The notes: generated by a model from the sequence alone, not told the origin. DNA of 56,272 bases from Bacteroidaceae bacterium (GCA_900772575.1 CAAHEN010000148.1:1-56272); one strand, 5' to 3'. Counted from the stretch's first letter, positions 35,860 through 45,500 are shown. Made by a program: numbers and translations.

Positions 35860-36464
35860 AGTTTTCGGAAAGCTTTGATGAATTGGGTCAGCGTCTTGTC
35901 GTCCTTACGTCCCGGTGCGGTCTCGAAGCGGCTGTTGAGGTCGATACCTGCCCATGCGCGGTGATGCAACCGGCATAGCGCGGGCAGGGCTTCAGGGCCG
36001 ATACCTCCACTGATAAGAAAAGGAACCCGGCCGGTGTAAGCATTGAGAAGAGACCAGTCGAATTGTTTGCCGGAGCCACCATGCGCTGCCGTCGGAGTGT
36101 CAAACAGAAAGTAGTCAACACAGCCGACATAGGCATGTGTGGCATCAGCAAGGTGCTCGTCGGCAGGCAGGGCCCTGATGACCTTCAGCCCATGCTCACG
36201 GAGCTTGCGACACAGCTCCGGTGCAGCGGTGCCATGCAGCTGGACAGCCTCAAGGCCGAAACGCTGTGCCTGACCGGTGACATCGCCATAGCGCGGCGAG
36301 ACAAAGACGCCGACACGGTGTGCATGGCGAGGCAAATAATCGGGAACATCCTTGACATAGCGTGGTGAGTCGCTATAGAAAATGAAGCCTGTCCAGTCGG
36401 CTCCAGCAGCCTCTACGGCGCGAATGTTGTCGGCCTCGCGCAGACCGCAGACTTTGACAATCAT
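35856..36464 (-). CDS. trpF: Phosphoribosylanthranilate isomerase
   Basis: This 202-residue TIM-barrel enzyme carries out the Amadori rearrangement of phosphoribosylanthranilate in tryptophan synthesis. General acid/base residues are C6 (KVCGL) and D122 (FLFDTPT); FLISGGIGPEAL binds phosphate. It is a separate protein here, unlike the TrpC-TrpF fusion of enterobacteria. It starts 54 bases after trpC and overlaps trpA by four bases. Confidence 0.95.
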   Translation of the reverse strand: MIVKVCGLREADNIRAVEAAGADWTGFIFYSDSPRYVKDVPDYLPRHAHRVGVFVSPRYGDVTGQAQRFGLEAVQLHGTAAPELCRKLREHGLKVIRALPADEHLADATHAYVGCVDYFLFDTPTAAHGGSGKQFDWSLLNAYTGRVPFLISGGIGPEALPALCRLHHRAWAGIDLNSRFETAPGRKDDKTLTQFIKAFRKL

Positions 36465-36518
36465 GGTGTATGCAAATTGGAGATGGTTGGCATATGAAAA
36501 TGTTCCGGGTTGACGGTT

Positions 36519-37304
36519 TCAAGCCTTGACAACAGTGAGATACCGTCGCAGGGCATTCGCCGGATCCGCTGTTCGCATGAAGGCCTCGCCAACAAGCAGC
36601 CCGTTGTAGCCCATACGGAGCAGGCGGCGACCGTCTACGGGGTCGAGCAAGCCGCTCTCCGAGATGCAAACGGCTTCCGGAGGCAATGAGGGCAGCAGGT
36701 GTAGCGAGCGCTCAGGGGCTGTGACAAACGATTTCAGATCACGGTTGTTGACCCCAATGATGTCAATGTCCGTGTTGTAGGCTGGAAGCTCATCGGCGCC
36801 ATGGATTTCCAGAAGCACTTCCAGTCCGATAGCCTTCGCCTTTGCGGCCAAGCGATGACAGCGCTCACAGCCGATGGCCGCTGCGATGAGCAACACAGCA
36901 CTGGCACCGGCGGCGCGTGCCAGGAACAACTGTACCTCATCAATGACAAACTCTTTGAAAAGGACTGGGCATCGCGTTAGCCGGCAAGCCTCGGCCACGT
37001 CTTCCACACTGCCACCGAAGAAGGTCGAATCGGCAAGAACCGAAATGGCAGCGGCTCCGGCTTTTTCATAGGCTGGTACGATATCGGCCAGTTTGGCACT
37101 GGCATTGATGCTGCCCTTCGACGGTGAGCGGCGCTTGAATTCAGCGATAATGCCGCCGCCGGGAGCGTCCAGCAGTGCCTGGCGCAAACTGGGTGGCTTC
37201 GGCATGGCTGTGGCTTGGCGCTGCAGCGCCGTGACGTCAACGGTGCTTTTGGTAGCCGCCACCTCTTCAGTCTTATGGGCTATAATCTTGTCTAAGATGG
37301 TCAT
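36519..37304 (-). CDS. trpC: Indole-3-glycerol phosphate synthase
   Basis: This 261-residue TIM-barrel enzyme closes the indole ring from carboxyphenylamino-deoxyribulose phosphate. Conserved text includes EFKRRSPSKG (substrate lysine), VLFKEFVIDEVQ (catalytic lysine), GVNNRDLKSF and ISESGL. It is monofunctional. It starts 19 bases after trpD. Confidence 0.95.
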   Translation of the reverse strand: MTILDKIIAHKTEEVAATKSTVDVTALQRQATAMPKPPSLRQALLDAPGGGIIAEFKRRSPSKGSINASAKLADIVPAYEKAGAAAISVLADSTFFGGSVEDVAEACRLTRCPVLFKEFVIDEVQLFLARAAGASAVLLIAAAIGCERCHRLAAKAKAIGLEVLLEIHGADELPAYNTDIDIIGVNNRDLKSFVTAPERSLHLLPSLPPEAVCISESGLLDPVDGRRLLRMGYNGLLVGEAFMRTADPANALRRYLTVVKA

Positions 37305-37323
37305 GGGAAAGGTTATGTGAGGG

Positions 37324-38319
37324 TCAGTTGTTGATAGCCAAAAAGCGGGTCAGAGCCTCCTTGGCACGACCACTGGCCAAGGCTTCGTCAGCTTCTGCAA
37401 GGCAAGTGGAAAAATCTTTTTCAGGACAGATGGCATGGATGGCCGTGGCCGCTGTCGCTACGACACAATTATGCTGGGCTGCAGTGGCAGTGCCGTCGAT
37501 GACGGCGTCGAAGATGGCAGAGGCCTCTTCTGGCGTGTCCCCGCCATAGATATCGGAAAGCTCAGCACGCTGCAGGCCAATGTCTGCTGGGCTGTACAGG
37601 CGCTCATAAGTATTTGTGGCTACCTTGAAGTCAGCCGTCAGCGACACCTCGTCGCAGCCATCTGTGCTGTTGACCACTGCAAAGCCTATACCGAGCCGGC
37701 TGAGCGTCTGTGTGTAAAGCCGTAATTGTCCCAAATTGGCTACACCGAGCAATTGGTAGGCCGGATGCGCAGGGTTGACAAGCGGGCCGAGCAGGTTGAA
37801 GACAGTCTTGAATCCCAAGGCACGACGCAACGGACCGACAGCTCCCAAGGCCGGATGAAAAAGGGGGGCATGAAGATAGGCCACGCCGCTGGCCTCGATG
37901 GAATGCCGCAGGCGATCAGGATCTGCCGTGAACTTCGCGCCATGGCGTTCGAGAACCGTACTGGCGCCACTGACCGACGTCGCTGCATGGTTCCCATGCT
38001 TAGCCACTTTGTAGCCCGCTCCGGCTACGACGAAACAGGCACAGGTCGATATGTTAAAGGTATTTTTACCGTCACCACCGGTACCGACGATGTCTATTGG
38101 CCGGTAGGCGGACAGGTCTATGTCTGTAGCCCGTTCGATGAGTGCGCGACGCAGTCCGATAAGTTCATCGACAGTGATAGGACGCATGGCGTAAACGGTC
38201 AGCATGGCCGCCACTTGCGCTTCGGCATAGCGACGTTCGGCAATGCCATTGAGCGTACGGTAGGCCTCTGTTTCGGTCAGCGGTTGGTGGGCGAGTAGTT
38301 TTTCGAGAATCTGTTTCAT
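37324..38319 (-). CDS. trpD: Anthranilate phosphoribosyltransferase
   Basis: This 331-residue enzyme joins anthranilate to phosphoribosyl pyrophosphate. PRPP and metal motifs are DIVGTGGDGKNTFNIST and KHGNHAATSVSGAS. I start at the ATG at 38319 (MKQILEKLLAHQPLT), 25 bases after trpG. The longer frame reaching 38436 would run into trpG and adds 39 residues unlike the family. TrpD is separate from TrpG here, not fused. Confidence 0.95.
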   Translation of the reverse strand: MKQILEKLLAHQPLTETEAYRTLNGIAERRYAEAQVAAMLTVYAMRPITVDELIGLRRALIERATDIDLSAYRPIDIVGTGGDGKNTFNISTCACFVVAGAGYKVAKHGNHAATSVSGASTVLERHGAKFTADPDRLRHSIEASGVAYLHAPLFHPALGAVGPLRRALGFKTVFNLLGPLVNPAHPAYQLLGVANLGQLRLYTQTLSRLGIGFAVVNSTDGCDEVSLTADFKVATNTYERLYSPADIGLQRAELSDIYGGDTPEEASAIFDAVIDGTATAAQHNCVVATAATAIHAICPEKDFSTCLAEADEALASGRAKEALTRFLAINN

Positions 38320-38344
38320 GATGAGACGATGAAATGTATCGGGT

Positions 38345-38926
38345 TTAGTGGCAAACAAAGTTTCTGATGATGGTGCGGCCACAGGGGGTGAGCACGCTCT
38401 CGGGATGAAACTGTATGCCATGGACATCGAAATCACGGTGACGGAGGGCCATGATCTGGCCTTCTGGACTCAATGCCGTCACAACCAGCACGTCTGGCAA
38501 ACTTTCGTTGGCAACCACCCATGAATGGTAGCGCCCGGCCTCAATGGTTTGCGGGAGATGGTCAAACACATAGTCAGGACTGCAAATGCTGACCGGGGTC
38601 TGCACGCCGTGAAACACCTGATCCAGATTGACAAGCTGTGCACCGAACACCTCGCCGATAGCCTGTTCGCCAAGACAGATGCCAAGTATTGGTTTTGTGG
38701 GGGCATAGGCCGTGATGACGGCTTTGAGCAACCCAGCTTCGTCTGGAATGCCTGGTCCTGGAGAAAGCACGAGTTTATCGAAGGTCTTGAGGGTATCAAG
38801 CTCGAAGCGGTCATTTCGCATGACGGTGACCTCGGCCCCCTCTTCTTCCAGAAGTTGGCGTAGGTTGTAGGTGAACGAGTCGTAGTTATCTATCAGCGCC
38901 ACCTTTATGGGCTTACTGTTTTCCAT
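38345..38926 (-). CDS. trpG: Anthranilate synthase glutamine amidotransferase subunit
   Basis: This 193-residue class I amidotransferase supplies ammonia to TrpE. The nucleophile is C84 in LGICLGEQAIGE, and the H-x-E pair lies in IQFHPESVLT. The residue after CLG is E rather than the more frequent H, which does not affect the triad. The oxyanion region SPGPGIPDEAG is present. It sits 12 bases after trpE. The related PabA cannot be fully excluded by sequence, but the operon settles the role. Confidence 0.95.
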   Translation of the reverse strand: MENSKPIKVALIDNYDSFTYNLRQLLEEEGAEVTVMRNDRFELDTLKTFDKLVLSPGPGIPDEAGLLKAVITAYAPTKPILGICLGEQAIGEVFGAQLVNLDQVFHGVQTPVSICSPDYVFDHLPQTIEAGRYHSWVVANESLPDVLVVTALSPEGQIMALRHRDFDVHGIQFHPESVLTPCGRTIIRNFVCH

Positions 38927-38938
38927 TGACTTAAGATA

Positions 38939-40399
38939 TTATAGAGTCTGAAGTGTTGTCTGATTGTCAGGTGTGACTGGCTGCGTTTCGGCCTCAGTGA
39001 TGGCCCGCCGCAAGGCGCCAAGCTTATTGTTGACTTCTTGCAGCTCATTTTCCTCATTACTGGCTGCCACAATGCCTCCGCCAGCTTGGAAGCTGAGCTT
39101 TCCGTTGCGGCTGACAAAGGAGCGGATGGTGATAGCCTGGTTGAGCGATCCATCGAAACCGATGAAGCCCAAGCAACCGCCATAAGCGCCGCGTCCGTGA
39201 GGCTCATACTGGCTGATGAGCTGCAAGGCACGTACCTTTGGTGCTCCGCTCAGTGTACCAGCAGGAAAGGTGTCGGCCAAAAGACGCATGGCATTGGTTC
39301 CGGGGCGCACATCACCGCTAACGCGGCTGACGAGGTGGATAACGTGACTGTAGAATTGGGTTTCCTTGAAAAAGTCCACTTTCACACCCGTGCAATTGCG
39401 ACTCAGATCATTGCGAGCCAGGTCAACAAGCATGACGTGCTCGGCGTTTTCTTTGGGGTCGGCATGGAGGGCCTTGGCAGCTTCATCGTCTTCAGCCTTT
39501 GTGGCGCACCGGCGCGTGGTTCCGGCGATCGGATCGATGTAGGCACGCCCCGCTTCGATGCGACAATGGGTTTCGGGAGACGAGCCGAAGATGCGGAAGC
39601 CACCGAAATCAAAGTAGAACAGGTAGGGCGATGGATTGATGCGGCGCAGGGCACGATAGACACGGAAGTCATCGCCCTCGAAACGCTGGGTAAAGCGGCG
39701 TGATAACACTATCTGGAACACATCGCCACGGCGGCAATGACTGATGCCACGGCGTATATTGGCTTTGTGCTCTTCGTCGGTCAACGGTGACGTCAGCGGG
39801 CCGCAGGCATGAAAGTCATAAAGTGCATAGTCATTGTTGCCAAGCGCCCGTTCGATGATTTCGGCATGACTCTCTTCGTTGTCGGCGCATAGCTCCAGCA
39901 ATACCAATTCATCCCGAAAACCGTTGAAAACAAGCAGGTAGCGATAGAGAATATAGATGATATCTGGAGCATCGTTAAGTGGGTCGGTGTTGTCTTTGAT
40001 CTTGATGTTCTCGAAATAACGCACGGCATTGAATCCAGTGTAGCCATAGAGCCCGCAATAGGTGGCATATTCACCTTCTACGTCAAACGAGTGTATGAAA
40101 CTGTCCATAGCCGTCGGCACATCATAGTCACTGTCAATTTGCCGCGTTACCACTGTGCCGTCTGGATAGCGCAATGTGGCGATGCCATGCCCAATACTGA
40201 TGCTGGCTATCGGATCAAGCCCAATAAAAGAACGGTTATTCTCGGCGCCGTGATAATCCGAGCTCTCCATGAGCACACTTTGCGGATAGAGGTCGCGCAC
40301 CTTGAGATAGGTACCGATAGGCGTAGTCAGATCGCCAGGCAGAGCCTTGGCGCAGACGTTGAAATGAAAACGCTTGGAGGGGGTATTATGTTCCGTCAT
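38939..40399 (-). CDS. trpE: Anthranilate synthase component I
   Basis: This 486-residue enzyme converts chorismate and ammonia to anthranilate, the committed step of the pathway. The chorismate-site motifs are all present: FGSSPETHCRIE, PIAGTTRR, FPAGTLSGAPK and GAYGGCLGFIGFDG. An N-terminal LMESSD motif fits the LLES tryptophan-binding site for feedback inhibition. I start at the ATG at 40399 (MTEHNTPSKRFHFN), 13 bases after trpB; the longer frame reaching 40615 overlaps trpB out of frame and is not credible. Confidence 0.95.
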   Translation of the reverse strand: MTEHNTPSKRFHFNVCAKALPGDLTTPIGTYLKVRDLYPQSVLMESSDYHGAENNRSFIGLDPIASISIGHGIATLRYPDGTVVTRQIDSDYDVPTAMDSFIHSFDVEGEYATYCGLYGYTGFNAVRYFENIKIKDNTDPLNDAPDIIYILYRYLLVFNGFRDELVLLELCADNEESHAEIIERALGNNDYALYDFHACGPLTSPLTDEEHKANIRRGISHCRRGDVFQIVLSRRFTQRFEGDDFRVYRALRRINPSPYLFYFDFGGFRIFGSSPETHCRIEAGRAYIDPIAGTTRRCATKAEDDEAAKALHADPKENAEHVMLVDLARNDLSRNCTGVKVDFFKETQFYSHVIHLVSRVSGDVRPGTNAMRLLADTFPAGTLSGAPKVRALQLISQYEPHGRGAYGGCLGFIGFDGSLNQAITIRSFVSRNGKLSFQAGGGIVAASNEENELQEVNNKLGALRRAITEAETQPVTPDNQTTLQTL

Positions 40400-40412
40400 G
40401 GAAATGAGGACT

Positions 40413-41615
40413 TTAGAGTTGTTGGTTGCGAAATTCGTCAGCATGTGCCAAATAGGTGTCCATATCTTTATCGCCGCGTCCGGACAGGGTGACGACCACA
40501 ACATCGGTCGGAACGAAGTGCAGGCGATTGAGTGCGGCCAAGGCATGTGCCGATTCAAGTGCGGGCAGGATGCCATCGGAGCGGTTGAGTGCATAGGCGG
40601 CAGCGAGGGCCTCACGGTCGGTAATGGCCAACGGCCGGGCTCTTCCGATACGCACCAGATGTGCGTGGAGCGGCCCTATACCTGGATAGTCAAGACCGGC
40701 GGAGATGGAGTATGGCTCTACGACTTGTCCGTCTTCGTCCTGAATGACGAGTGAGCGTGATCCATGAAGCACCCCTTCGGTGCCAACTGTGAGCGTAGCG
40801 GCAGTGTGTTCGGTATTTGCACCGAGCCCGCCAGCTTCGGCAAGAATGATCTTCACCTCAGGGTCATCGAGAAAATGAGCGATGGTACCCGCAGCATTCG
40901 AACCGCCACCGATACAGGCCACAAGATAATCAGGCGTAGGACGGCCTTCTTTCTCAGTGAGCTGTGCGCGTATCTCCTTGCTGATGACGCTCTGCATGCG
41001 ACAGACAAGATCGGGGTAAGGATGTGGCCCCATGGTCGAGCCAATGAGATAGTAAGTGTCGGTTGGGTGACAGCACCAGTCACGGATAGCTTCATTGCAG
41101 GCATCCTTGAGAGTGCGGTTGCCGCTTTCAACAGGAACCACCTCAGCACCGAGTAGGCGCATCTTCTCAACATTCGGTCGCTGCCGCTCCACATCAAGCG
41201 CCCCCATATAGATGACACAGGGCATATTCATCAACGCACAGACGGTGGCAGTGGCCACACCGTGCTGGCCGGCACCGGTCTCGGCGACAATGCGCTTCTT
41301 TCCCATACGGCGGGCCAGAAGCAGCTGCCCGATGGCATTGTTTATTTTGTGGGCACCGGTATGGTTGAGATCTTCACGCTTCAAGTAGATGGTGCAGCCA
41401 TGCTGCCGGCTTAGTGCCTCTGAACGATAGAGTGGTGACGGCCGGCCAACGTAGTCACGCAATAGGGTGTTGTATTCAACTTGGAAATCTTCGCTGTCAA
41501 TGATTTGGCGGTAGCAGTCGGCCAATGCCTTGACACAGGGCTGCAATATCTCGGGGATAAACGCTCCGCCGAAGTGGCCGAAATAGCCATCCTTGTTTAC
41601 TTCATAGTGGCTCAT
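40413..41615 (-). CDS. trpB: Tryptophan synthase beta subunit
   Basis: This 400-residue PLP enzyme condenses indole with serine. The PLP lysine is K90 in NHTGAHKINNA, and the phosphate-binding loop is CIGGGSNAAG. The conserved GRPSPLY and AETGAGQHG segments are intact. It is the first structural gene of the operon, preceded by a 230-nt leader with an attenuator. trpB-first order is typical of Bacteroidales. Confidence 0.97.
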   Translation of the reverse strand: MSHYEVNKDGYFGHFGGAFIPEILQPCVKALADCYRQIIDSEDFQVEYNTLLRDYVGRPSPLYRSEALSRQHGCTIYLKREDLNHTGAHKINNAIGQLLLARRMGKKRIVAETGAGQHGVATATVCALMNMPCVIYMGALDVERQRPNVEKMRLLGAEVVPVESGNRTLKDACNEAIRDWCCHPTDTYYLIGSTMGPHPYPDLVCRMQSVISKEIRAQLTEKEGRPTPDYLVACIGGGSNAAGTIAHFLDDPEVKIILAEAGGLGANTEHTAATLTVGTEGVLHGSRSLVIQDEDGQVVEPYSISAGLDYPGIGPLHAHLVRIGRARPLAITDREALAAAYALNRSDGILPALESAHALAALNRLHFVPTDVVVVTLSGRGDKDMDTYLAHADEFRNQQL

Positions 41616-41683
41616 ATGGATTGTTGTCTGTTTATATTTTAATATGTCGTGCCCATTATTGTGGCTAAAACCCTGCTACAATG

Positions 41684-41722
41684 AAAAGAGGCGGTCTGTC
41701 GTGAGTGTTGACGGACCGCCTC
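41684..41722 (-). terminator. trp attenuator terminator
   Basis: On the minus strand GAGGCGGTCCGTC (41722-41710) pairs with GACAGACCGCCTC (41700-41688) through 13 bp with one G-T pair and a 9-nt loop, followed by TTTT (41687-41684). It lies in the leader about 70 nt before trpB and 42 nt after the leader peptide stop. The loop and apical stem can instead pair with 41761-41771 (antiterminator). Confidence 0.88.
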
Positions 41723-41764
41723 AATGGGCTTTTTGATTCTAGCTTTTATGTACGCTTGGACAAC

Positions 41765-41824
41765 TCACGACTTTTGAAGTAGTAAGCGACGCCACCAAAG
41801 CTGATTCATATTCTGTAAGATCAT
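41765..41824 (-). CDS. trpL: trp operon leader peptide with tandem Trp codons
   Basis: A 19-residue peptide, MILQNMNQLWWRRLLLQKS, is encoded between the trp promoter and the attenuator. Two adjacent TGG codons (41797-41792) are read about 27 nt into the frame. Tandem Trp in a 19-residue peptide ahead of a tryptophan operon is strong evidence for a regulatory leader. The stop codon overlaps the segment GTCGTGAG (41771-41764), which can pair with CTCACGAC in the terminator. A small hairpin ACTACTT-CAA-AAGTCGT (41783-41767) would sequester that segment. A ribosome stalled at Trp codons would crowd this hairpin and free the antiterminator; one at the stop would cover it. The peptide's translation is inferred. 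Confidence 0.85.
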   Translation of the reverse strand: MILQNMNQLWWRRLLLQKS

Positions 41825-41859
41825 AGTCTTGTTGTTACTGTCATATTGGTTTGATGCTG

Positions 41860-41891
41860 CAAAAGTATAGCATCTTCATCTACCGACCAAG
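41860..41891 (-). promoter_or_regulatory. Promoter of the trp operon
   Basis: On the minus strand CTTG (41891-41888) and TACTTTTG (41867-41860) are separated by 20 bases, matching the Bacteroidetes consensus with one mismatch in the -33 element. Transcription would start near 41855, about 30 nt before the leader peptide and about 240 nt before trpB. Confidence 0.75.
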
Positions 41892-42063
41892 CATTTTGCC
41901 ATTTTTCTTTCGGAAAATAATCGAAAAGTAGATTTTCGGCCCCAACCAATCCCAGCCGGTTAGGCGTAGCGATCTGCATAACTACCCAGCCCATCAACAT
42001 CATTGCCCCCGTTTAAGGACAGAGTAAATGGAAGATTGCAGCGGCTTTCTCGCCAGAAAAATG

Positions 42064-42071
42064 TAACTTTG
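42064..42071 (+). promoter_or_regulatory. Candidate -7 element for the 86-residue protein
   Basis: TAACTTTG matches TAnnTTTG; no strong TTTG element at the expected spacing. The predicted leader before 42139 is about 63 nt. Confidence 0.45.
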
Positions 42072-42138
42072 CGTTGTCAGCCTTAATCTATTGGAGCAAG
42101 GCAAACAAAGACGTTTAGCAAGAATAAAGAGACAAAGG

Positions 42139-42399
42139 ATGGAAACAGCCAATCATTTTAAGAGGACATATACACCTGAAGATCTGCATGAACTGAAAGC
42201 TTGGTACGAGAAGCACGAAGCCGAACTCCCTGAAGTGGTACAACTCGACAGCGCAACACGCTGGACGTCGGTCAAGACCGCAGTAAAGGCCTATCTGGAA
42301 CTTTGCGAATCACAGGGAGACAACCCCACTTTCAGCGGACAGTTGTGCCAACTCTATACGCTGCGCGAATGCCTTATAAAGATGGGTGTCGGCGAATGA
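42139..42399 (+). CDS. Small hypothetical protein
   Basis: I do not recognise this 86-residue protein. It appears all-helical and charged (YTPEDLHELKAWYEKHE, then SVKTAVKAYLELCES and LCQLYTLRECLIKMG), with no signal or membrane segment. The ATG at 42139 is preceded by AAAGG; a TTG frame from 42091 is less likely. It sits alone between the trp operon and tamB. Codon use and the clear promoter upstream suggest a real gene. Confidence 0.65.
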   Translation: METANHFKRTYTPEDLHELKAWYEKHEAELPEVVQLDSATRWTSVKTAVKAYLELCESQGDNPTFSGQLCQLYTLRECLIKMGVGE

Positions 42400-42530
42400 C
42401 CCCATGGGCGCATACCATTTCTGGGCTTGTACATAGTGCACAAGACTATACTAATCTGAACTCGCATAGGGGGAAAGGCTGATACCGTCTGTGGCTCCTC
42501 GTTTGCCGGGGACAAAAAGCCACACTCGGT

Positions 42531-42561
42531 TTTGCTTATCAAAATTGAGGTGCTATCTTTG
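42531..42561 (+). promoter_or_regulatory. Promoter of tamB, placing transcription start at the ATG
   Basis: TTTG (42531-42534) and TATCTTTG (42554-42561) are separated by 19 bases. The -7 box ends only five bases before the tamB ATG at 42567, predicting a leader of 0-2 nt. Confidence 0.75.
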
Positions 42562-42566
42562 CACCC

Positions 42567-45500
42567 ATGAAGAAAAGGAACACGCGCACCCGGAAGTTGT
42601 GGCTATGGTTGGTGATCATTCTGCTTTCACCGATCGCCCTGTTTATGTTCTTGGCTACGCTCGTCTATCTCCCTCCCTTCCAAAATTTTGTAGTTCACCG
42701 TGTGGCAGAACGCCTAAGTGTGGGAATGGGATGGCACGTGAGTGTCGATCGGGTCAGGCTCGCTTTTCCACTGGATCTGGCTGTTCATGATGTCTGTATC
42801 ACCGACCAGACCGATACACTTATAGCAGCACGCAGCCTGCGTCTTGATGTGCGGCTTATGCCACTTTTCAGCGGGCGTGCGGATATTGACGGGTTCTGCC
42901 TCTATAAGACAAAGATCAACTCCAAGGAGCTTATCCCCAACACCTATATCAGAGGGCACGTCGGTCGTCTGGAGGCTCGCTCTCATGGCGTCGAATGGCA
43001 GCGTGGGAAAGTCAGACTGGAATATGCAGCCCTGAGCGATGCGCGGCTTTACGTTGCCCTGAGCGATACGGCAAAACAGGAACCCGACACAGCCCGTGCC
43101 ATGCCTTGGCACATCGTGGCAGATCGTATAAACGTCAGTCACAGTGCTGTCTCACTTTCCCTGCCGGGAGATAGCCTGCGCCTGTCCATGGAAATCAGCC
43201 AAGCTGGAATTTCCGATGCCGATTTCGATACCGGACGTCCGCGCTACGCGGTTGGGCGTTTGGCCTTTGTTGACAGCCGCCTGACCTATATTGCCCGCAA
43301 TGCCAGACAGCGTGTGGGGGCCTTGTCGCTGGGCAATGCAGCCTTCGTCAGGAACAATGTATTACTGTGGCCCGACTTCGTGGCCAAACCAGGTATAAAT
43401 CCTGCATACATCAGCATTTCGGGGCTCGGCCTGCGTCTTGACTCCGTGAGCTATGACCGCAGTGTGTTGCAGGCAGCTATCAAAAAACTCGCATTCAGGG
43501 AGCGTTCGGGACTTGTGGTCAGTGCGGCCGAAGGCCATGTGTATATGGATAGCCTGCGCTTGTGCTTGCCGAAATTCACCTTGCGAACACCGGCTAGCGA
43601 GCTCCGTCTGACAGCCGACATGCCATTTGCCGCACTCAGTGACACGGCTTCCGGAAGCCAACTCAGAGCAGAACTCAGCTTGCGGCTCGGCGCGGCAGAT
43701 GTTCAGAGATTGGGCCAGGATTATCTGCCAAGTGAAGTGCTCAAAGCTTGGCCCAGGTTGCCATTGTCTGTTGAAGCCAGGGTTACAGGAAACATGCGTA
43801 GCTTGCATTTGGCTGGCATCAGGCTCTCGTGGGCACAGGCACTGACCGTGACAGCCGGCGGTACGGTCGCAGATGCACTTTCTGACAGACGACTGGTCAA
43901 GGCCCAGTTCAGTCTACTTGTCACAGACTCAAAATTTATAAAGGCTTTTCTGCCAGCCTCATCACGTGGCAGTTTTGACATTCCCCGCAGCACCATGGCT
44001 CGTGGCAAATTCAGCATGCAGAGTAACCGGTATGCGGTAGACGCTCGGGTAGCGGCCGGGCGTGGACATGCCTCCGTCAATGCCGAAGCCGACTTAGAGC
44101 GTGAACGTTATGCCGTTGAGCTGCAAGCTGAGACATTGCCCCTTGGCCATATCCTTCCCGGATTGGGCCTTAATGATTTCAGTGGACGGCTTGCTGCTCG
44201 TGGCTATGGCTTTGATGTGTTATCGCCAGCTTCACGTCTCGAAGCGGAAGCACAGGTTGGCCGATTCAACTATGCGAGGCATGAGCTTGGCGGCCTCAGT
44301 CTGACGGCCAGGTCTAAGGGTGGAAAGGCCCTCGTGACATTCGCGTCGAATAATCCTCTGGTTGAAGGCAATGGTACATTGACGGCCAGTCTGGGGAAGC
44401 AGATTCAAGCCCACCTACAAGCTGATTTGCCTGTTGTGGATATGTTCCGCCTCGGGCTTGTCAAAGATACCGTACAGGTGGGTGCGGCCATTGATATCAG
44501 TTACCGCACAAACCGCAGTTTCACCGCCTATGACCTTGCAGGCGGCATCCGACAGCTCCGCTTCATGACACCGGACCGTGGCATCCCGGCAAAGGACATT
44601 GACTTTGACTTCGCAACCTCGCCAGATACAACAACGGCCGGGATCACGGCTGGAGACTTGGCACTCAATCTGGGCGCCAAAGGGGAGTTGGGCCGTATGT
44701 TCAAGCAGTTCGGACACTTTGCCGCACTGGCAGGCCGCCAACTGAAAGAACGTACACTTGACCATGAAATGCTCAAGCGTACGTTTCCTGTGGTGGACTT
44801 CAGCCTGAAGGCTGGCAGTGACAACCCTCTCGGACGCATCCTTTACTACAAAGGTATCTCTTATAATACGCTTAGCTTGCGTCTAAGTGCGAATCCCAAG
44901 GAAGGCATAGACGGCGCCCTTGACGTGGGTGCCCTCAAGCAGGGCAATCTGCTCCTCGACACCATACACCTGTCGCTTTTCCAAGACACGGCAGCCGTAC
45001 ATCTGGATGGTTATGCCCGCAACTACACGCGCCGCAATCCCAACAAGTTTGAACTTCTGCTGTCCACCTACCTCCAGCAATCCCAAGTAGGAGCACAGGT
45101 GCAGTTCATCGATGAGAAGGGACGCAAGGGGATAGACCTTGGCCTACGCGCAAATGCTGAGGAAGAAGGCTTGCGCGTCTCACTTTTCCCAGTCCGTCCC
45201 ATCATTGCCTATCGCAATTTTGACGTCAATGCCGATAACTATATATTCCTTGGCAAGCACAAGCAGGTGGAAGCTGACGTCAACCTTGTGGCCGACGATG
45301 GCACGGCACTGAGCATTCATGGAGAACCCTCAGACTCAGTCAACGACCTTACCGTCAACCTGACCAATCTGAATGTTGGCGAGTTGTGCAATGTCATGCC
45401 CTACTTGCCGCGCATGAGCGGTATGCTGAATGGCGACCTGCATGTCATAGACGACCATGCCAACGGATCGCTGTCAACTGCCGCGCAATTGTCGGCCCGC

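Larger units (their letters stand above)
41616..42138. other. Divergent intergenic region of about 520 bases holding the trp control region
   Basis: From left to right this region contains the trpB 5' leader end (41616-41683), the attenuator (41684-41722), the leader peptide gene (41765-41824) and the trp promoter (41860-41891). Then comes a stretch without genes (a 6-bp inverted repeat GAAAAT/ATTTTC at about 41913-41937 may be an operator or chance), and the -7 box of the next gene at 42064-42071. A 60-codon minus-strand frame at 41821-42003 overlaps the promoter and is not a gene. Confidence 0.75.

Noticed and set aside
38320..38436. N-terminal extension of trpD (39 codons)
   Set aside because: It lies inside trpG and the family start is the ATG at 38319.
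40400..40615. N-terminal extension of trpE (72 codons)
   Set aside because: It overlaps trpB in a different frame, is Pro- and Ser-rich and unlike TrpE; the ATG at 40399 gives the family start.
41821..42003. 60-codon minus-strand frame over the trp promoter
   Set aside because: It spans the -33/-7 elements of the trp promoter and would be transcribed only in its last codons; the short leader peptide frame just after it explains the conserved-looking signal better.
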